Shown piece after piece: positions 25,581 through 34,414 of a DNA stretch of 64,000 nt. Position 1 is the stretch's first letter, and each line of letters starts with the position of its first letter. Under the pieces are notes generated by a model that did no database searches, had not been told where the DNA came from, and saw only the letters and a program-made list of their open reading frames with translations. Both the position numbers and the translations under genes were made by a program. Source of the DNA: Candidatus Zipacnadia bacterium (GTDB lineage: Bacteria > Armatimonadota > Zipacnadia > Zipacnadales > UBA5352); contig JALGUJ010000011.1 in the NCBI GenBank assembly GCA_029820945.1, forward strand, positions 1-64,000. The letters are read 5' to 3'.

Positions 25581-26642
25581 ATGAATCGCGTCAGAATGGG
25601 CTTCGTCGGAGCAGGCTACATGGGCCAGCTCGCGCACATCGCCAACTATGCCGCGCTTGATGGGGCCGAGCTGGTGGCGCTGGCCGAGCCGCGCTCGAAG
25701 CTGGCGCAGGAGGTCGCATCGTGCCACGGAATCGAACGCGTGTGCCACGATCACCGCGAGTTGGCCAACGACCCGGAGGTTGAGGCCGTGGCCGCCATCC
25801 TCCCCCAGCGGCTCGTCTCACCGGTGGTGCGGGACCTGCTCGACGCCGGGAAGCACGTGATCACCGAGAAACCGATGGGCGTGTCCTCGGAGGAGTGCGC
25901 GGAGCTGGCGGCGTTGGCCGAGGAGCGCGGCCTGGTCTATCAGGTCGGCTACATGAAGCGCCACGACCCGGGGGTGCGGCTCGCCAGGCGGATGCTCGAG
26001 GGGCTACTGGAGAGCGAACGGCTGGGGGGGCTGCAGTTCGCGCGCGTCTGGTGCTTCGGCGGGGAATGGAAGTACGGCATCGAGCCGCCCATCACCACGG
26101 ACGAGCCGGTGCCTGACGGCGTCTCCCCGGCGCGGCCCTCTCCACAGTGGATTCCACAGGATCTCCACGGGCTCTTCAACCGGATACTCAACGTGGATTC
26201 ACACGTTACCAACCTGCTGCGCTTCCTCATCGGCGACTACGATCTGGAGGTCGCGGCGTGGCGGGAGGGCAGGCCGCTGGTCGTGCAGGGCTGGGCGGAG
26301 TGCGGGGCGAGCTGCGTCTTCGAGCTGGGACATCTGCCCGCACCGCGCTGGCACGAGGGCGTGGAGCTGTTCTTCGCGGAGGGCACGCTGCGCATCGAGC
26401 CGCCGCCGCCCCTGCGGCGGCAGGCCGTGGCGCGGGTCGTCCTGCACGAGATGGGCGAGAGGCCGCGCGTCATCGAGCCGGCGGCGGCGCCCGGCTGGGC
26501 CTTCGCGGACCAGGCGCGCCACTTCCTCGCCTCCGTGCGCGGACGGGAGCGGCCGGCCTCACCCGCCTCCGACGCCGTCCGCGACGTCCAGCTCGCCGAG
26601 CAGGCCGTGCGGTTGGTCATGGACACGCGTAACGCAGGGTAG
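25581..26642 (+). CDS. Gfo/Idh/MocA-family NAD(P)-dependent oxidoreductase
   Basis: This 353-residue protein has an N-terminal Rossmann fold (MGFVGAGYMGQLAHI) and the EKPMG motif with its catalytic Lys (HVITEKPMGVS). QVGYMKRHDPGVR and the active-site region NVDSHVTNLLRFL follow in the C-terminal alpha/beta domain. It probably oxidises a cyclic polyol or sugar handled by the preceding isomerase. GGGAGG before ATG 25581 decides the start over ATG 25566. The gene ends 5 nt before the second parS-like site. Confidence 0.9.
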   Translation: MNRVRMGFVGAGYMGQLAHIANYAALDGAELVALAEPRSKLAQEVASCHGIERVCHDHRELANDPEVEAVAAILPQRLVSPVVRDLLDAGKHVITEKPMGVSSEECAELAALAEERGLVYQVGYMKRHDPGVRLARRMLEGLLESERLGGLQFARVWCFGGEWKYGIEPPITTDEPVPDGVSPARPSPQWIPQDLHGLFNRILNVDSHVTNLLRFLIGDYDLEVAAWREGRPLVVQGWAECGASCVFELGHLPAPRWHEGVELFFAEGTLRIEPPPPLRRQAVARVVLHEMGERPRVIEPAAAPGWAFADQARHFLASVRGRERPASPASDAVRDVQLAEQAVRLVMDTRNAG

Positions 26643-26647
26643 GCGGA

Positions 26648-26663
26648 TGTTTCATGTGAAACA
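26648..26663. promoter_or_regulatory. parS-like 16-mer, site 2
   Basis: TGTTTCATGTGAAACA matches 15 of 16 bases of the parS consensus TGTTTCACGTGAAACA; with its flanking A and T the outer 8 bp on each side are perfectly palindromic. It lies 20 nt before the tatD start. Flanking bases shared with site 1 extend the repeat to about 26 nt, including CGTTCGA just downstream. Confidence 0.65.
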
Positions 26664-26683
26664 TTCGTTCGAAGGATGATCGA

Positions 26684-27454
26684 ATGCTCATCGACAGCCA
26701 CGCGCATCTGACCGACAGGCGCCTGTACTCTGACCTCGACGGCGTGCTTGAGCGCGCCGCGGAGGCCGAAGTGCAGGTGATCGTCACCGTGGGCACCGAC
26801 CCGGCGTCGAACCGGGCGGTGGCCGAGCTGGTGGCGGAGGCGCCGCGCGTCTTCGGCACCGTCGGCGTCCACCCGCACGAGGCCACGGTGGTCGGCGAGG
26901 ACGTGCTCGCGGAGATGGCCGGGCTGGCCCGGCAGCCCGGCATCGTGGCCATCGGCGAGACCGGCCTGGACTTCTACCGCGACCTCTCCCCGCGCGACCG
27001 GCAGGAGATGGCGTTCGTGGAGCAGATCCACCTCGCACGGGAGCTGGAGCTGCCGCTGGTGGTGCACAGCCGCGACGCGCACGAGCGCACCGTGGCGATC
27101 CTCCAGCGCGAGGGCGGCGGGGAGCTGCGCGGGGTCATGCACTGCTTCTCCGCGGACATGGGCATCGCGAACCGCGTGCTGGCGCTGGGGATGCACATCG
27201 GCATCGCCGGGCCGGTGACCTACCCCAGGGCCGAGACGCTGCGCCAGGTCGCCCGGCACGCGCCGCTGGGGAGGCTGCTGGTGGAGACCGACTCCCCGTA
27301 TCTGCCGCCGCAGAGGCACCGCGGCGAGCGGAACGAGCCCGCCTACGTCATGTACGTGGCCGAGCGGATCGCGCAGGTGCGCGGGATCAGCTTCGACGAG
27401 GTGGCCCGGGCGACGAGCGCCAACGCGGCGGGGCTGTTTGGGATCGAGGTCTGA
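26684..27454 (+). CDS. tatD: TatD-family metal-dependent deoxyribonuclease
   Basis: This 256-residue amidohydrolase-fold nuclease has the N-terminal metal motif DSHAHL (4-9), GVHPHEA, GETGLDFYRD (Glu ligand), LVVHSRDA, MHCFSAD and LVETDSPYL (Asp ligand). TatD enzymes degrade DNA from the 3' end and can act in repair or envelope DNA turnover. The short GAAGGATGATCG leader precedes ATG 26684. Two tandem hairpins end the transcription unit at 27489-27526. Confidence 0.93.
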   Translation: MLIDSHAHLTDRRLYSDLDGVLERAAEAEVQVIVTVGTDPASNRAVAELVAEAPRVFGTVGVHPHEATVVGEDVLAEMAGLARQPGIVAIGETGLDFYRDLSPRDRQEMAFVEQIHLARELELPLVVHSRDAHERTVAILQREGGGELRGVMHCFSADMGIANRVLALGMHIGIAGPVTYPRAETLRQVARHAPLGRLLVETDSPYLPPQRHRGERNEPAYVMYVAERIAQVRGISFDEVARATSANAAGLFGIEV

Positions 27455-27488
27455 GCGGGGCGAAGCCGCGCAAATCGTTGCCGTTGTG

Positions 27489-27526
27489 CCCCCGGCGCCC
27501 TCGCCGGGGGTGGCCCGAAGGGCCAC
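27489..27526. terminator. Two tandem hairpins between convergent genes
   Basis: Stem 1 is CCCCCGGCG-CCCT-CGCCGGGGG (27489-27510); stem 2 is GTGGCCC-GAA-GGGCCAC (27510-27526), sharing one base. They lie 34 nt after the tatD stop and 88 nt beyond the stop of the minus-strand gene at 27615, so they can terminate both. No T-run follows, as usual for high-G+C terminators. Confidence 0.65.
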
Positions 27527-27571
27527 TGCCGCTCGCGTCGGCCTCCTGCGCTGCCAACGACAGAGGCGGGA

Positions 27572-27593
27572 CGGCCGGTCGGAAGCCCGGCCG
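27572..27593. repeat. Hairpin CGGCCGG...CCGGCCG
   Basis: A 7-bp stem with an 8-nt loop containing GGAAG is followed by CTCC. Loop and tail resemble the 16349-16376 hairpin. It lies 22 nt past the stop of the minus-strand gene at 27615 and may act as its terminator. Confidence 0.45.
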
Positions 27594-27614
27594 CTCCAAA
27601 CGGCGCCTCAGCGC

Positions 27615-30600
27615 TTAGCGGACGCGTGCGCCGGGGAAGCGGTCGGGGACCCACTCAGTGGGCTCCTCGCCCAGCTCGCACTGCGCCGCGTCGGCCCAGT
27701 ATGTGCCCTCGTCCTGACAGTAGATGCCCACCCAGATGTTCGCCGGCCGGCCGATGGCGTCTGCGGCAAAGACCCCGGTCACGTGGTAGCGCTGCCAGTC
27801 GGTCGTCAGTTCATGGGTCTCGAAACCGTCGCCGACGCGCAGGGTCGCCCGGACGCCGGGCCGGTCGGCCTTCAGGTAGACTGAGAAGCAGTAAGGCTCC
27901 CCGGGCTTCGCTTCAGGAGACTGCCTGACGCTCGAGTAGGGCCGGATCTGCCCCTCGCCGCCGTAGTTGATGGTGCGCATTGAACACTCGCCGTGCCACG
28001 CCTCGTCGAAGTCCTGCGTCCACTGCGCGCCCGGTTCGCCGATGCGCGGACTCACGCGAGCGGGCGGCCACCACATGTCCGGCCAGCCGGGCAGGGCGGC
28101 GTGCTCGAAGCTGGCGTTGGCGAGCAGGTTGCGACTCTCGGCGGCGGGGCCAAGCTCCTCGAGGAAGGCGTTATCCCACCACCCCTCGCCGCCCACGCGG
28201 TAGAGGCTCAGCCAGACGCGCAGCTCGACCGGCTCATCGCCGGTCTCGATTGTGCGCTCCAGCGACTGCCACTTGTCGCTTGACGAGCGGAGGGTCAGGC
28301 TCGGCGCGTCATCGACGCCGTGACCGTCGTGGCCGATCATCATCATCGAGATGCGGCCGGTGCCAAGTGTGATCGTCCCCCGCATCTCGCAGCCGTAGCG
28401 GTAGCGCGTATTCGGCTCAAGTGTAATCCAGTCGCTGATGATACAGGCGTTGCCGAAGTCATTGTCGCGGGTGATGTGCAGGCAGCGCCCCTCGCCGTCC
28501 TCGCGCTCGACGAACTCGACGGTCGCCGGCGCGTTTCCGGCGCCGCCACCAGGGCTGACGGTCCACCCATCAGCCGAGTCCAGCGTCCCTCCGGCCGGCA
28601 GGATATTCCGCTCCGCCGGCGGCATGCTGCTTACACGCGGCTCTTCCAGCTTCGCCAGCGCCTCCCCCCCGATGATCACCGTGAGCCGCGTCTCGTCGGC
28701 AAGCTCGTGGCCCGCCAGTCTGTAGGCGCGCACGCCGTATGGCTCGATCGTGTCCTTGAAGCCACCGTTGCGCACGGCCAGCGTCACATCCGCGAACATC
28801 CGGCTGACCGTCACCTTGCCGCCCAGCCCCTCTACGTCGAAGCGCACCATGGCCTCGTTGGGCTCGGTGTTGGCTGCGAGGATCACCGGAGTTCCGCCCG
28901 GCTCGGCGAGCAGGCATGCGTGCACCAGGGGGTAGTCGAACGCACGCGCCTCGATCGGCTCGTACGCGATCTCCTGCTGAGGCCGGAGTGTCAGCAACGC
29001 AGGCATCAATGCCCGCACCCGCCGCGTCACCTCGTGGAAGTTCTCCCAGCTCGCGCGGTGGTAGACCGGGTTGCGGAAGTACAGCAGCCCGCGCGCGCCG
29101 TAGATCAGCGCCACGAAGCTCTGGCACATCTGCTCCTCGGGCAGCAGCGGGCGCACCGAGCCGGAGTAGTACTCCGCCTGCGGCACGATCCACACGGTGG
29201 AGTGCATCTCGTCGGCGAAGCGCTTCGCGCGCTCAGTGCAGATCGCCATGTAGACGATGCCGCGGCGGAAGTCCGAGCGCTCCTGGTGGCCCATCTGCAT
29301 GTACGGGTCCACGCCCACGAGGTCCATCGTGCTGTGCCAGCCGGGCTCGTCCGGCGTCCAGCTTGAGAAGAGCACCAGCAGCGGGTGGTGGGGGTCCATC
29401 GCGTGGGTGCCGTCGTAGAGGTGCTTTGAGGCGATGCGTGGGTACTCCCCCGAGGGCTCGTCAATGCCGTAGTACGCGAGCAGCGCCGGGTGACCGCGCA
29501 GCGCCTCAATCACCGGCGGCAGGTCGCGCTCGACGGTTGCCTTCACCACCTCGGCGAACTGCGGATCGGACCTGCTGATGCCCGCGTGTCGCGGCCGTAC
29601 ACCCTCCTCCGTGCGGAAGTAGCGCGGCAGATACGCGACAAGCTTCATTCCGTGCGCCTGTGCGGCGTCGGCGATGTCGGTGGGGGTGTGCTCGTCCCAG
29701 TCATAAGCGACGGCGAAGGAGCTGACCGTGTTGAAGCCCGCCTCGGCCTGACCGGGGACATCCTCGACGTTCACTGCGAGCATCCCCAGCGGGAAGAACG
29801 GCTCGCCGCCCACGAGGGCGACGGCACGAGCCCGGTCGATCTTGACCTCGTTCGGCCGCGGCTCGCGCTTCGCGAGAACGAGATCCTGCCGCGCGATCTG
29901 CTCGCCGTCCGCATCGCTGAGCACGACGGCCAGTGCGTGCTCGCCGAGAGCGAAGCCGTCCAGCGACAGCTCCAGTGCCTGCTCTCCAGGTGCAGGCTCC
30001 GTCGCGCTCCCAAGCGCTCTGCCATCGGCGTCCTGCACGCGCAGCACCCATCCTGCGAGCGCGTCTTCGGGCGCCCGGACATGGCAGAGAGCGCGCGCGA
30101 CCTGTTCCGTCGAGTAGAACGACCGGTCCAGCCAGGCCGAGAGCGGGCTCAGCGGCGTGGTGTCCTGCACCACGAGCCACTGCCGCAGCTCACCGGAGTC
30201 GGGATCCACCAGCCGCAAGGTCACCGACCGATCGGACGGCACCGCCGCCGGCACGAACAGCGTTAGGTCCCGCTCGTCCTTGGCGCCCATCTCCAGCGGC
30301 ACGCTGAGCGCCGACGGCTCGCCGCGCGAGGGGTCGTCGGTCACCCGCAGCTCCAGCGCGCCCGGCCGGCCGGTGAGGTTCTGCGCGTGCACGGCCAGGT
30401 CGTAGCCCCAGCCCTGGTCGGCCTCGCGGTAGGTCGCCACGCGCGGGTCGGTCAGCAGCGGGGCGAAGGGCGCGCCCTCCGCCGCCAGCGGCTCCATGGG
30501 CGGGAAGTGCTCCAGCTCCTTGTACAGCCGCTCGACCGGCGCGATGCACGACCACTGCGTCGGCTCGGTGCGCTTGTTGCGGCACAGGTTGAGATACCAC

Positions 30601-31136
30601 CGCTCCGTCCCGCCGCCCGCGATCATGGACAGCGGCAGGGCGATCTCCGCCACCCAGCCGTCGTCGGTGACCGCCGTCGCCGAGCGCCAACCCGTGTCCC
30701 ATCTGCGGTAGGGGTTGCGCTCGGGCCAGCCGTGCTGCTCGGCGCGGATGTTGTTAGCGGAGAGCAGGAAGTGGTAGTAGTAGGAGCGGTCCGCGGTGGG
30801 AACGATGAAGATCTCCACCGAGTCATCGTGGTTGACCGGCCCGTCGTGCACGGTCTGCTCGCGCACGATCGCGTCCGGGTTGGCCTCGTGGCAGAGGAAG
30901 CCAACGTAGAGCCAGACGCCGTCGTGGCAGAGCCACGCCTGGGCGGGCTCAAGCGGCTCCTCGTGCGTGCCGGGCACCATGAAGTCCGCCAGGACCGTGG
31001 CCTGCCGCCAGCAGGAGTCGTCGAGCGCGCCATCCACGGTCGGCGGGGCCTCGATCCGCGGGACGTCGATCTGCTGCGCTGCGGCACCGGCACCGACCAT
31101 CAGGACCAGAAGCAGAGCGATCCTCGCTTGAAGCAC
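27615..31136 (-). CDS. Giant secreted glycosidase-like protein with N-terminal CBM9-like domain
   Basis: This 1173-residue protein has a signal peptide (about 1-20, AGAAAQ). A CBM9-like domain (about 22-215) shows APPTVDGALDDSCW, DDSVEIFIVPTADRSYYYHF and WVAEIALPLSM. Beta domains reach about 430. A clan-A-like TIM barrel (about 440-780) has FFPLGMLAVN, LAYYGIDEPSG (candidate acid/base Glu) and VWIVPQAEYYS (candidate second Glu). Two CBM4_9-like jelly rolls (about 845-1000 and 1009-1165) end the protein. The likely role is extracellular polysaccharide hydrolysis. The gene begins 12 nt after the amidohydrolase stop, so the two form one operon. Confidence 0.8.
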   Translation of the reverse strand: MLQARIALLLVLMVGAGAAAQQIDVPRIEAPPTVDGALDDSCWRQATVLADFMVPGTHEEPLEPAQAWLCHDGVWLYVGFLCHEANPDAIVREQTVHDGPVNHDDSVEIFIVPTADRSYYYHFLLSANNIRAEQHGWPERNPYRRWDTGWRSATAVTDDGWVAEIALPLSMIAGGGTERWYLNLCRNKRTEPTQWSCIAPVERLYKELEHFPPMEPLAAEGAPFAPLLTDPRVATYREADQGWGYDLAVHAQNLTGRPGALELRVTDDPSRGEPSALSVPLEMGAKDERDLTLFVPAAVPSDRSVTLRLVDPDSGELRQWLVVQDTTPLSPLSAWLDRSFYSTEQVARALCHVRAPEDALAGWVLRVQDADGRALGSATEPAPGEQALELSLDGFALGEHALAVVLSDADGEQIARQDLVLAKREPRPNEVKIDRARAVALVGGEPFFPLGMLAVNVEDVPGQAEAGFNTVSSFAVAYDWDEHTPTDIADAAQAHGMKLVAYLPRYFRTEEGVRPRHAGISRSDPQFAEVVKATVERDLPPVIEALRGHPALLAYYGIDEPSGEYPRIASKHLYDGTHAMDPHHPLLVLFSSWTPDEPGWHSTMDLVGVDPYMQMGHQERSDFRRGIVYMAICTERAKRFADEMHSTVWIVPQAEYYSGSVRPLLPEEQMCQSFVALIYGARGLLYFRNPVYHRASWENFHEVTRRVRALMPALLTLRPQQEIAYEPIEARAFDYPLVHACLLAEPGGTPVILAANTEPNEAMVRFDVEGLGGKVTVSRMFADVTLAVRNGGFKDTIEPYGVRAYRLAGHELADETRLTVIIGGEALAKLEEPRVSSMPPAERNILPAGGTLDSADGWTVSPGGGAGNAPATVEFVEREDGEGRCLHITRDNDFGNACIISDWITLEPNTRYRYGCEMRGTITLGTGRISMMMIGHDGHGVDDAPSLTLRSSSDKWQSLERTIETGDEPVELRVWLSLYRVGGEGWWDNAFLEELGPAAESRNLLANASFEHAALPGWPDMWWPPARVSPRIGEPGAQWTQDFDEAWHGECSMRTINYGGEGQIRPYSSVRQSPEAKPGEPYCFSVYLKADRPGVRATLRVGDGFETHELTTDWQRYHVTGVFAADAIGRPANIWVGIYCQDEGTYWADAAQCELGEEPTEWVPDRFPGARVR

Positions 31137-31148
31137 GGTGCGTCTCCC

Positions 31149-32393
31149 TCAGTCGATGAAGTAGACCTCGCGCGGGTTGTCGTGCAGCCAGCGGCGGGCG
31201 ATCTGCAGCGCGCGCGCCTCATCGAAGTCCCCGGCCTCAATGCGCTCGGCCAGCACCTCCGCCAGGATGTCGCGGACCTTCGTCAGCACGCCGTACACGT
31301 TCTCGACCGCCCACCAGTAGTCCCCGCCCCAGGCGATCACGCGGTTGATGGGCAGCATGTCCAGCCACAGGTGCCAGGCCTGCTTCGTCAGCCGCGGCGC
31401 CAGCAGGTGGCTCCAGCAGGCGTTGAGGTAGATGTTGGGCAGCGTGCGGCACACGAAGGCCGCGTCCACCGGCTGCGGCGTCGCCGCGTGGAAGACGTCG
31501 AAGCGCGTATTCGGGTGCGCCTTCGCCAGCGGGAAGACGAGCGTCGGGCGGATGTTCGTGATGTCTGCGCCCATCCCCGCCCACACGCCGGTGTGCTGCA
31601 CCGCCACCAGGTCCAGCTCCCCGCAGAGCTCGTAGAGGAAGTCGAGTAGGTAGGCGTTGACCGCCGTGCCGTCGTCGAGCCGCGACTCGCCGGCCATCAG
31701 CCGGGGGTAGGCGAGCTCCGCGGCGTCGCGGTCGCCGGGGATGTAGCGGTGCACGTGGCCCTTGACTCCGATCATGCCCTCGGACTTCCTGGCGCGCACG
31801 CGCGCCTCGACGATCTCCAGCAGCTCCGCCAGGCTGCCCGGCGCGTCGTGGCCGTCCCCGGCACAGGCGTCGATGATGCTCTGGCGGGTGCCGCTCCCGA
31901 TGAGGTCCGGGCCGTGCAGAATGGGCCGGAACAGGTCGGTCTGCCACATGGTGCGGTTCTGGTTCAGCACCGTGACGATGTTGCAGGCCTCGCGCAGATA
32001 GCGCTCGTACATGCCCTCGGTGTTGTTCGCGCGCATCTGCTCGGAGACCCGCTCGTAGTTGTCCGCGGTCAGCTCCTCCTCACCGAAGAAGCGCCGCAGC
32101 GCCATCAGTGGCGGCTGGGCGACCGCGCTCGTGCGCACCAGGTCGAGGTACGGCGCCAGCGCCTCCCACTTGCGGTCCAGCGGCGCGGTCTCGTCGTCGA
32201 GCAGGTCAACGTCCGCCGGGGGCATGCCGGCGAGCGTCAGGTCCACGCGCAGGTACTGGTGGAAGAGCAGGAAGATGTCCACGTTGCGCTCGACGCGCAT
32301 GGGCTCGGGGTGCAGATGCTCGTGGGCGTCCACGGTGGGCATTTCGCACATCGCGTTGAAAAGGGCCTGCTTCTGGTCCGGGTCGAAGTTCAC
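31149..32393 (-). CDS. Amidohydrolase-superfamily (uronate-isomerase-like) protein
   Basis: This 414-residue TIM-barrel metalloenzyme has VDAHEHLHPEP as the HxH metal motif, KGHVHRYIPGD, LVAVQHTGVW (metal His) and VIAWGGDYWWAVE near the catalytic Asp position. The long family-typical insert and the C-terminal HDNPREVYFID resemble amidohydrolase_2 and uronate isomerase (UxaC) relatives. A sugar-acid isomerase or decarboxylase-type reaction is likely but not certain. GTG 32393 is chosen because AGGAGG lies about 6 nt upstream; the 65 residues upstream in frame are low-complexity and unsupported. It is coupled to the giant glycosidase 12 nt downstream. Confidence 0.82.
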   Translation of the reverse strand: MNFDPDQKQALFNAMCEMPTVDAHEHLHPEPMRVERNVDIFLLFHQYLRVDLTLAGMPPADVDLLDDETAPLDRKWEALAPYLDLVRTSAVAQPPLMALRRFFGEEELTADNYERVSEQMRANNTEGMYERYLREACNIVTVLNQNRTMWQTDLFRPILHGPDLIGSGTRQSIIDACAGDGHDAPGSLAELLEIVEARVRARKSEGMIGVKGHVHRYIPGDRDAAELAYPRLMAGESRLDDGTAVNAYLLDFLYELCGELDLVAVQHTGVWAGMGADITNIRPTLVFPLAKAHPNTRFDVFHAATPQPVDAAFVCRTLPNIYLNACWSHLLAPRLTKQAWHLWLDMLPINRVIAWGGDYWWAVENVYGVLTKVRDILAEVLAERIEAGDFDEARALQIARRWLHDNPREVYFID

Positions 32394-32411
32394 GCTGGGC
32401 CTCCTGTCGCT

Positions 32412-32439
32412 GGGAGGGGCCGGATGCCTATCCGGCCCG
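32412..32439 (-). repeat. Dispersed hairpin repeat upstream of the amidohydrolase
   Basis: A perfect 9-bp stem GGGCCGGAT-AGGC-ATCCGGCCC is followed by CTCCCA (minus strand), ending just before the ribosome-binding site of the GTG 32393 gene. The same stem plus CCCCTC tail design occurs at 16349-16376 and 21366-21339. It could attenuate or mask translation of the downstream gene. Confidence 0.55.
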
Positions 32440-32546
32440 TCGCTGCGTCCGCATCCGATTCCGCGGCCTCCGCAGACACGGCGTCGCGGTAGGGCATTGC
32501 GGTCAGTTCCCGTCAGGCCGTCAGGAACGGCGGGCCGGTCAGGCGA

Positions 32547-32581
32547 CTGAGACCTGGCTCGCCGCCGCTCGCAGGTCTCAG
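32547..32581 (-). terminator. 10-bp inverted repeat after the PIG-L deacetylase gene
   Basis: CTGAGACCTG and CAGGTCTCAG are perfect complements separated by 15 nt, beginning 47 nt beyond the stop at 32629. The probable role is to end transcription of the deacetylase gene before the amidohydrolase operon. Confidence 0.5.
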
Positions 32582-32628
32582 CCATCACTGCGTTCGGGCC
32601 GGCCCCCCCGACGGCGTACGCGCTCTCG

Positions 32629-33438
32629 TCAATCGAAGAACGGGAAGAGCTCTCGCAACCGGTCCCCGTCGGGAACGCTCCCGTACTGGGAGATCATTAC
32701 CGTCTCGGCCGTGGCGATCGCATTCCCCCGCTCCTGGCCGTACCACTGCACCAGGCAGTCGCGGGCGTCGTCGGCCACGTCGGCGAAGCGCTGCGCCAGG
32801 CGCTCGCCCAGCCACTGCCGGCGCTCGCCCTCCGGCACCGGATCGGAGAAGCGGAGGTTCCACTCGTACATCTGCGACTCGTGGCAGTGCACCATGTCGC
32901 ACTTGCGCTCGAAGACGTCGTCCGTGTCGATGGCGACGGTCGGCACATAGGGCGTGGGCTCGGTGAAGCGGTCGTAGGTATAGCCCAGCACCGGCGAGCG
33001 CTCCAGCTCCGGCGTCAGGGCCATGACGTTGGGGATGGTGCAGCCGAAGATCGCGTCCTGCACCAGCACGCCCACCGCGCGATGGTCGGGGTGGTAGTCG
33101 CAGGGGCGGTGGCAGATGACGAGGTCGGGGCGGAACTCCCGGATGGCGACGATGGTCATGCCGCGGTAGAACAGATTGGGCTCCAGCGCGCCGTTGTGGA
33201 TATCGAAGACCTCGTACTCGATGTCGGCGACGCGCGCGGCGCACTGAGTCTCCTGGTAACGCCGGCGGGCCAGCGGCCCGCCGCCCATCTCGTGGTGGCC
33301 CGTGTCGCCGTTGGTCATCGAGATGAACTTGACGGCGTGGCCCAGCGCGCGCCACTTCATCGCCATCCCGCCGCAGCGCAGGTCGCTGTCGTCGGGATGG
33401 GCGCCGAAGACCAGGACTCGGATAGGCTCATCAGGCAT
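32629..33438 (-). CDS. PIG-L/LmbE-family zinc deacetylase
   Basis: This 269-residue protein has the zinc site VFGAHPDDSDL (HPDD) and ICHRPCDYHPDHRAVG (HxxH with catalytic residues), with ISMTNGDTGHHEMGG between. Family members remove N-acetyl groups from N-acetylglucosamine conjugates (MshB, PIG-L). In this locus a role in amino-sugar processing is plausible. GGAGTGAAGCCG precedes ATG 33438, which is preferred to an upstream in-frame start at 33507. It is 119 nt downstream of the isomerase gene. Confidence 0.9.
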   Translation of the reverse strand: MPDEPIRVLVFGAHPDDSDLRCGGMAMKWRALGHAVKFISMTNGDTGHHEMGGGPLARRRYQETQCAARVADIEYEVFDIHNGALEPNLFYRGMTIVAIREFRPDLVICHRPCDYHPDHRAVGVLVQDAIFGCTIPNVMALTPELERSPVLGYTYDRFTEPTPYVPTVAIDTDDVFERKCDMVHCHESQMYEWNLRFSDPVPEGERRQWLGERLAQRFADVADDARDCLVQWYGQERGNAIATAETVMISQYGSVPDGDRLRELFPFFD

Positions 33439-33557
33439 CGGCTTCACTCCAGACGGGAAACGGAACGATTTGCTGATCGGCACGAGCGAACGGCCCGCGA
33501 CCGGCAATTGCGCAGAGCTGCGCCACGAGCGACGACCTCGGGCACGAGATGCGAATG

Positions 33558-34394
33558 CTACGGCTCTCCCAGCGCCTCGGCGATCTTGCCCGCAACGAAG
33601 TCGCGTGCGGCCTCGGCCTGATCCCGCTTAGTGTGCTCGACGCTGAGGAAGCCGTCGTAACCGACCTCCGCCAGCGCGCGCAGGTAGGCCACGTAGTCCT
33701 GCCGCCCCTGGCCCGGGCCGGGGAGCGTCCGCACGCCCCGGTCGAAGCGGACGTCCTTGGCGTGAGCGGCGAAGACCGGGGCGCCCGGCACGTTCATGAT
33801 GCGATGGTAGTAGCCGGGCAGGTCGTCGAGGTCGGCCTCGGTCATGGTGTTGGGCGGGTCCATCAGCACCCCCAGCGCGCGGGTGCCGATGATTCCGGCG
33901 GCCTCGGCCACCTGCTCCACCGTCCCCACCACACACTGGTCGTAGAGCTCGATGGCGACGCGCACTCCGCACTCCTCGGCGACGGCGGTCTCCTCGGCCA
34001 GCCCCCGGTAGACGATGCGCCGCTGCTCGGCATCGGTCGCGCTGCCGAAGCCGCCCCAGGTCACGGCCACATCCGTGCCCAGCGCCGGGGCGAGCGCGAT
34101 TATCTCCTTGACCTCGGCCAGGCCGGCGCACATCCAGTTGTGCTGCTCGGTGAGCAGGTCGGTGTATGCGCTCACCGCCGCCACCGCCACATCCTGGGCC
34201 TCGAAGATCGCCGCCATCTCCTCCACTGGCAGCGGCGGCTGGCCCGGCCAGCCGATCTGCAGGCCCTCGAAGCCGAACTCCCGCGCCCAGGCCAGCTCGG
34301 GGGCGAGGCTCTCCGCGCTCAGGCTCGGGAAGTGCGCGCCCGGTTCGGCGGGCTCAAGTCCCGACCGGATGACCACGACCGCGGACAGCTTCAT
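33558..34394 (-). CDS. Sugar phosphate isomerase/epimerase
   Basis: This 278-residue TIM barrel has the AP-endonuclease-2-like pattern: FGFEGLQIGWPG, RVAIELYDQC (metal Glu), LGVLMDPPNTM (Asp), VFAAHAKDVRF (His, Asp) and GFLSVEHTKRDQ (Glu). It probably isomerises a sugar or inosose released by neighbouring enzymes. It starts 20 nt after the UroD-like gene stop, giving an operon of UroD-like and isomerase, perhaps extending to the deacetylase. No signal peptide, so cytoplasmic. Confidence 0.87.
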   Translation of the reverse strand: MKLSAVVVIRSGLEPAEPGAHFPSLSAESLAPELAWAREFGFEGLQIGWPGQPPLPVEEMAAIFEAQDVAVAAVSAYTDLLTEQHNWMCAGLAEVKEIIALAPALGTDVAVTWGGFGSATDAEQRRIVYRGLAEETAVAEECGVRVAIELYDQCVVGTVEQVAEAAGIIGTRALGVLMDPPNTMTEADLDDLPGYYHRIMNVPGAPVFAAHAKDVRFDRGVRTLPGPGQGRQDYVAYLRALAEVGYDGFLSVEHTKRDQAEAARDFVAGKIAEALGEP

Positions 34395-34414
34395 GCTCCG
34401 TCGTGCCTCCGACC

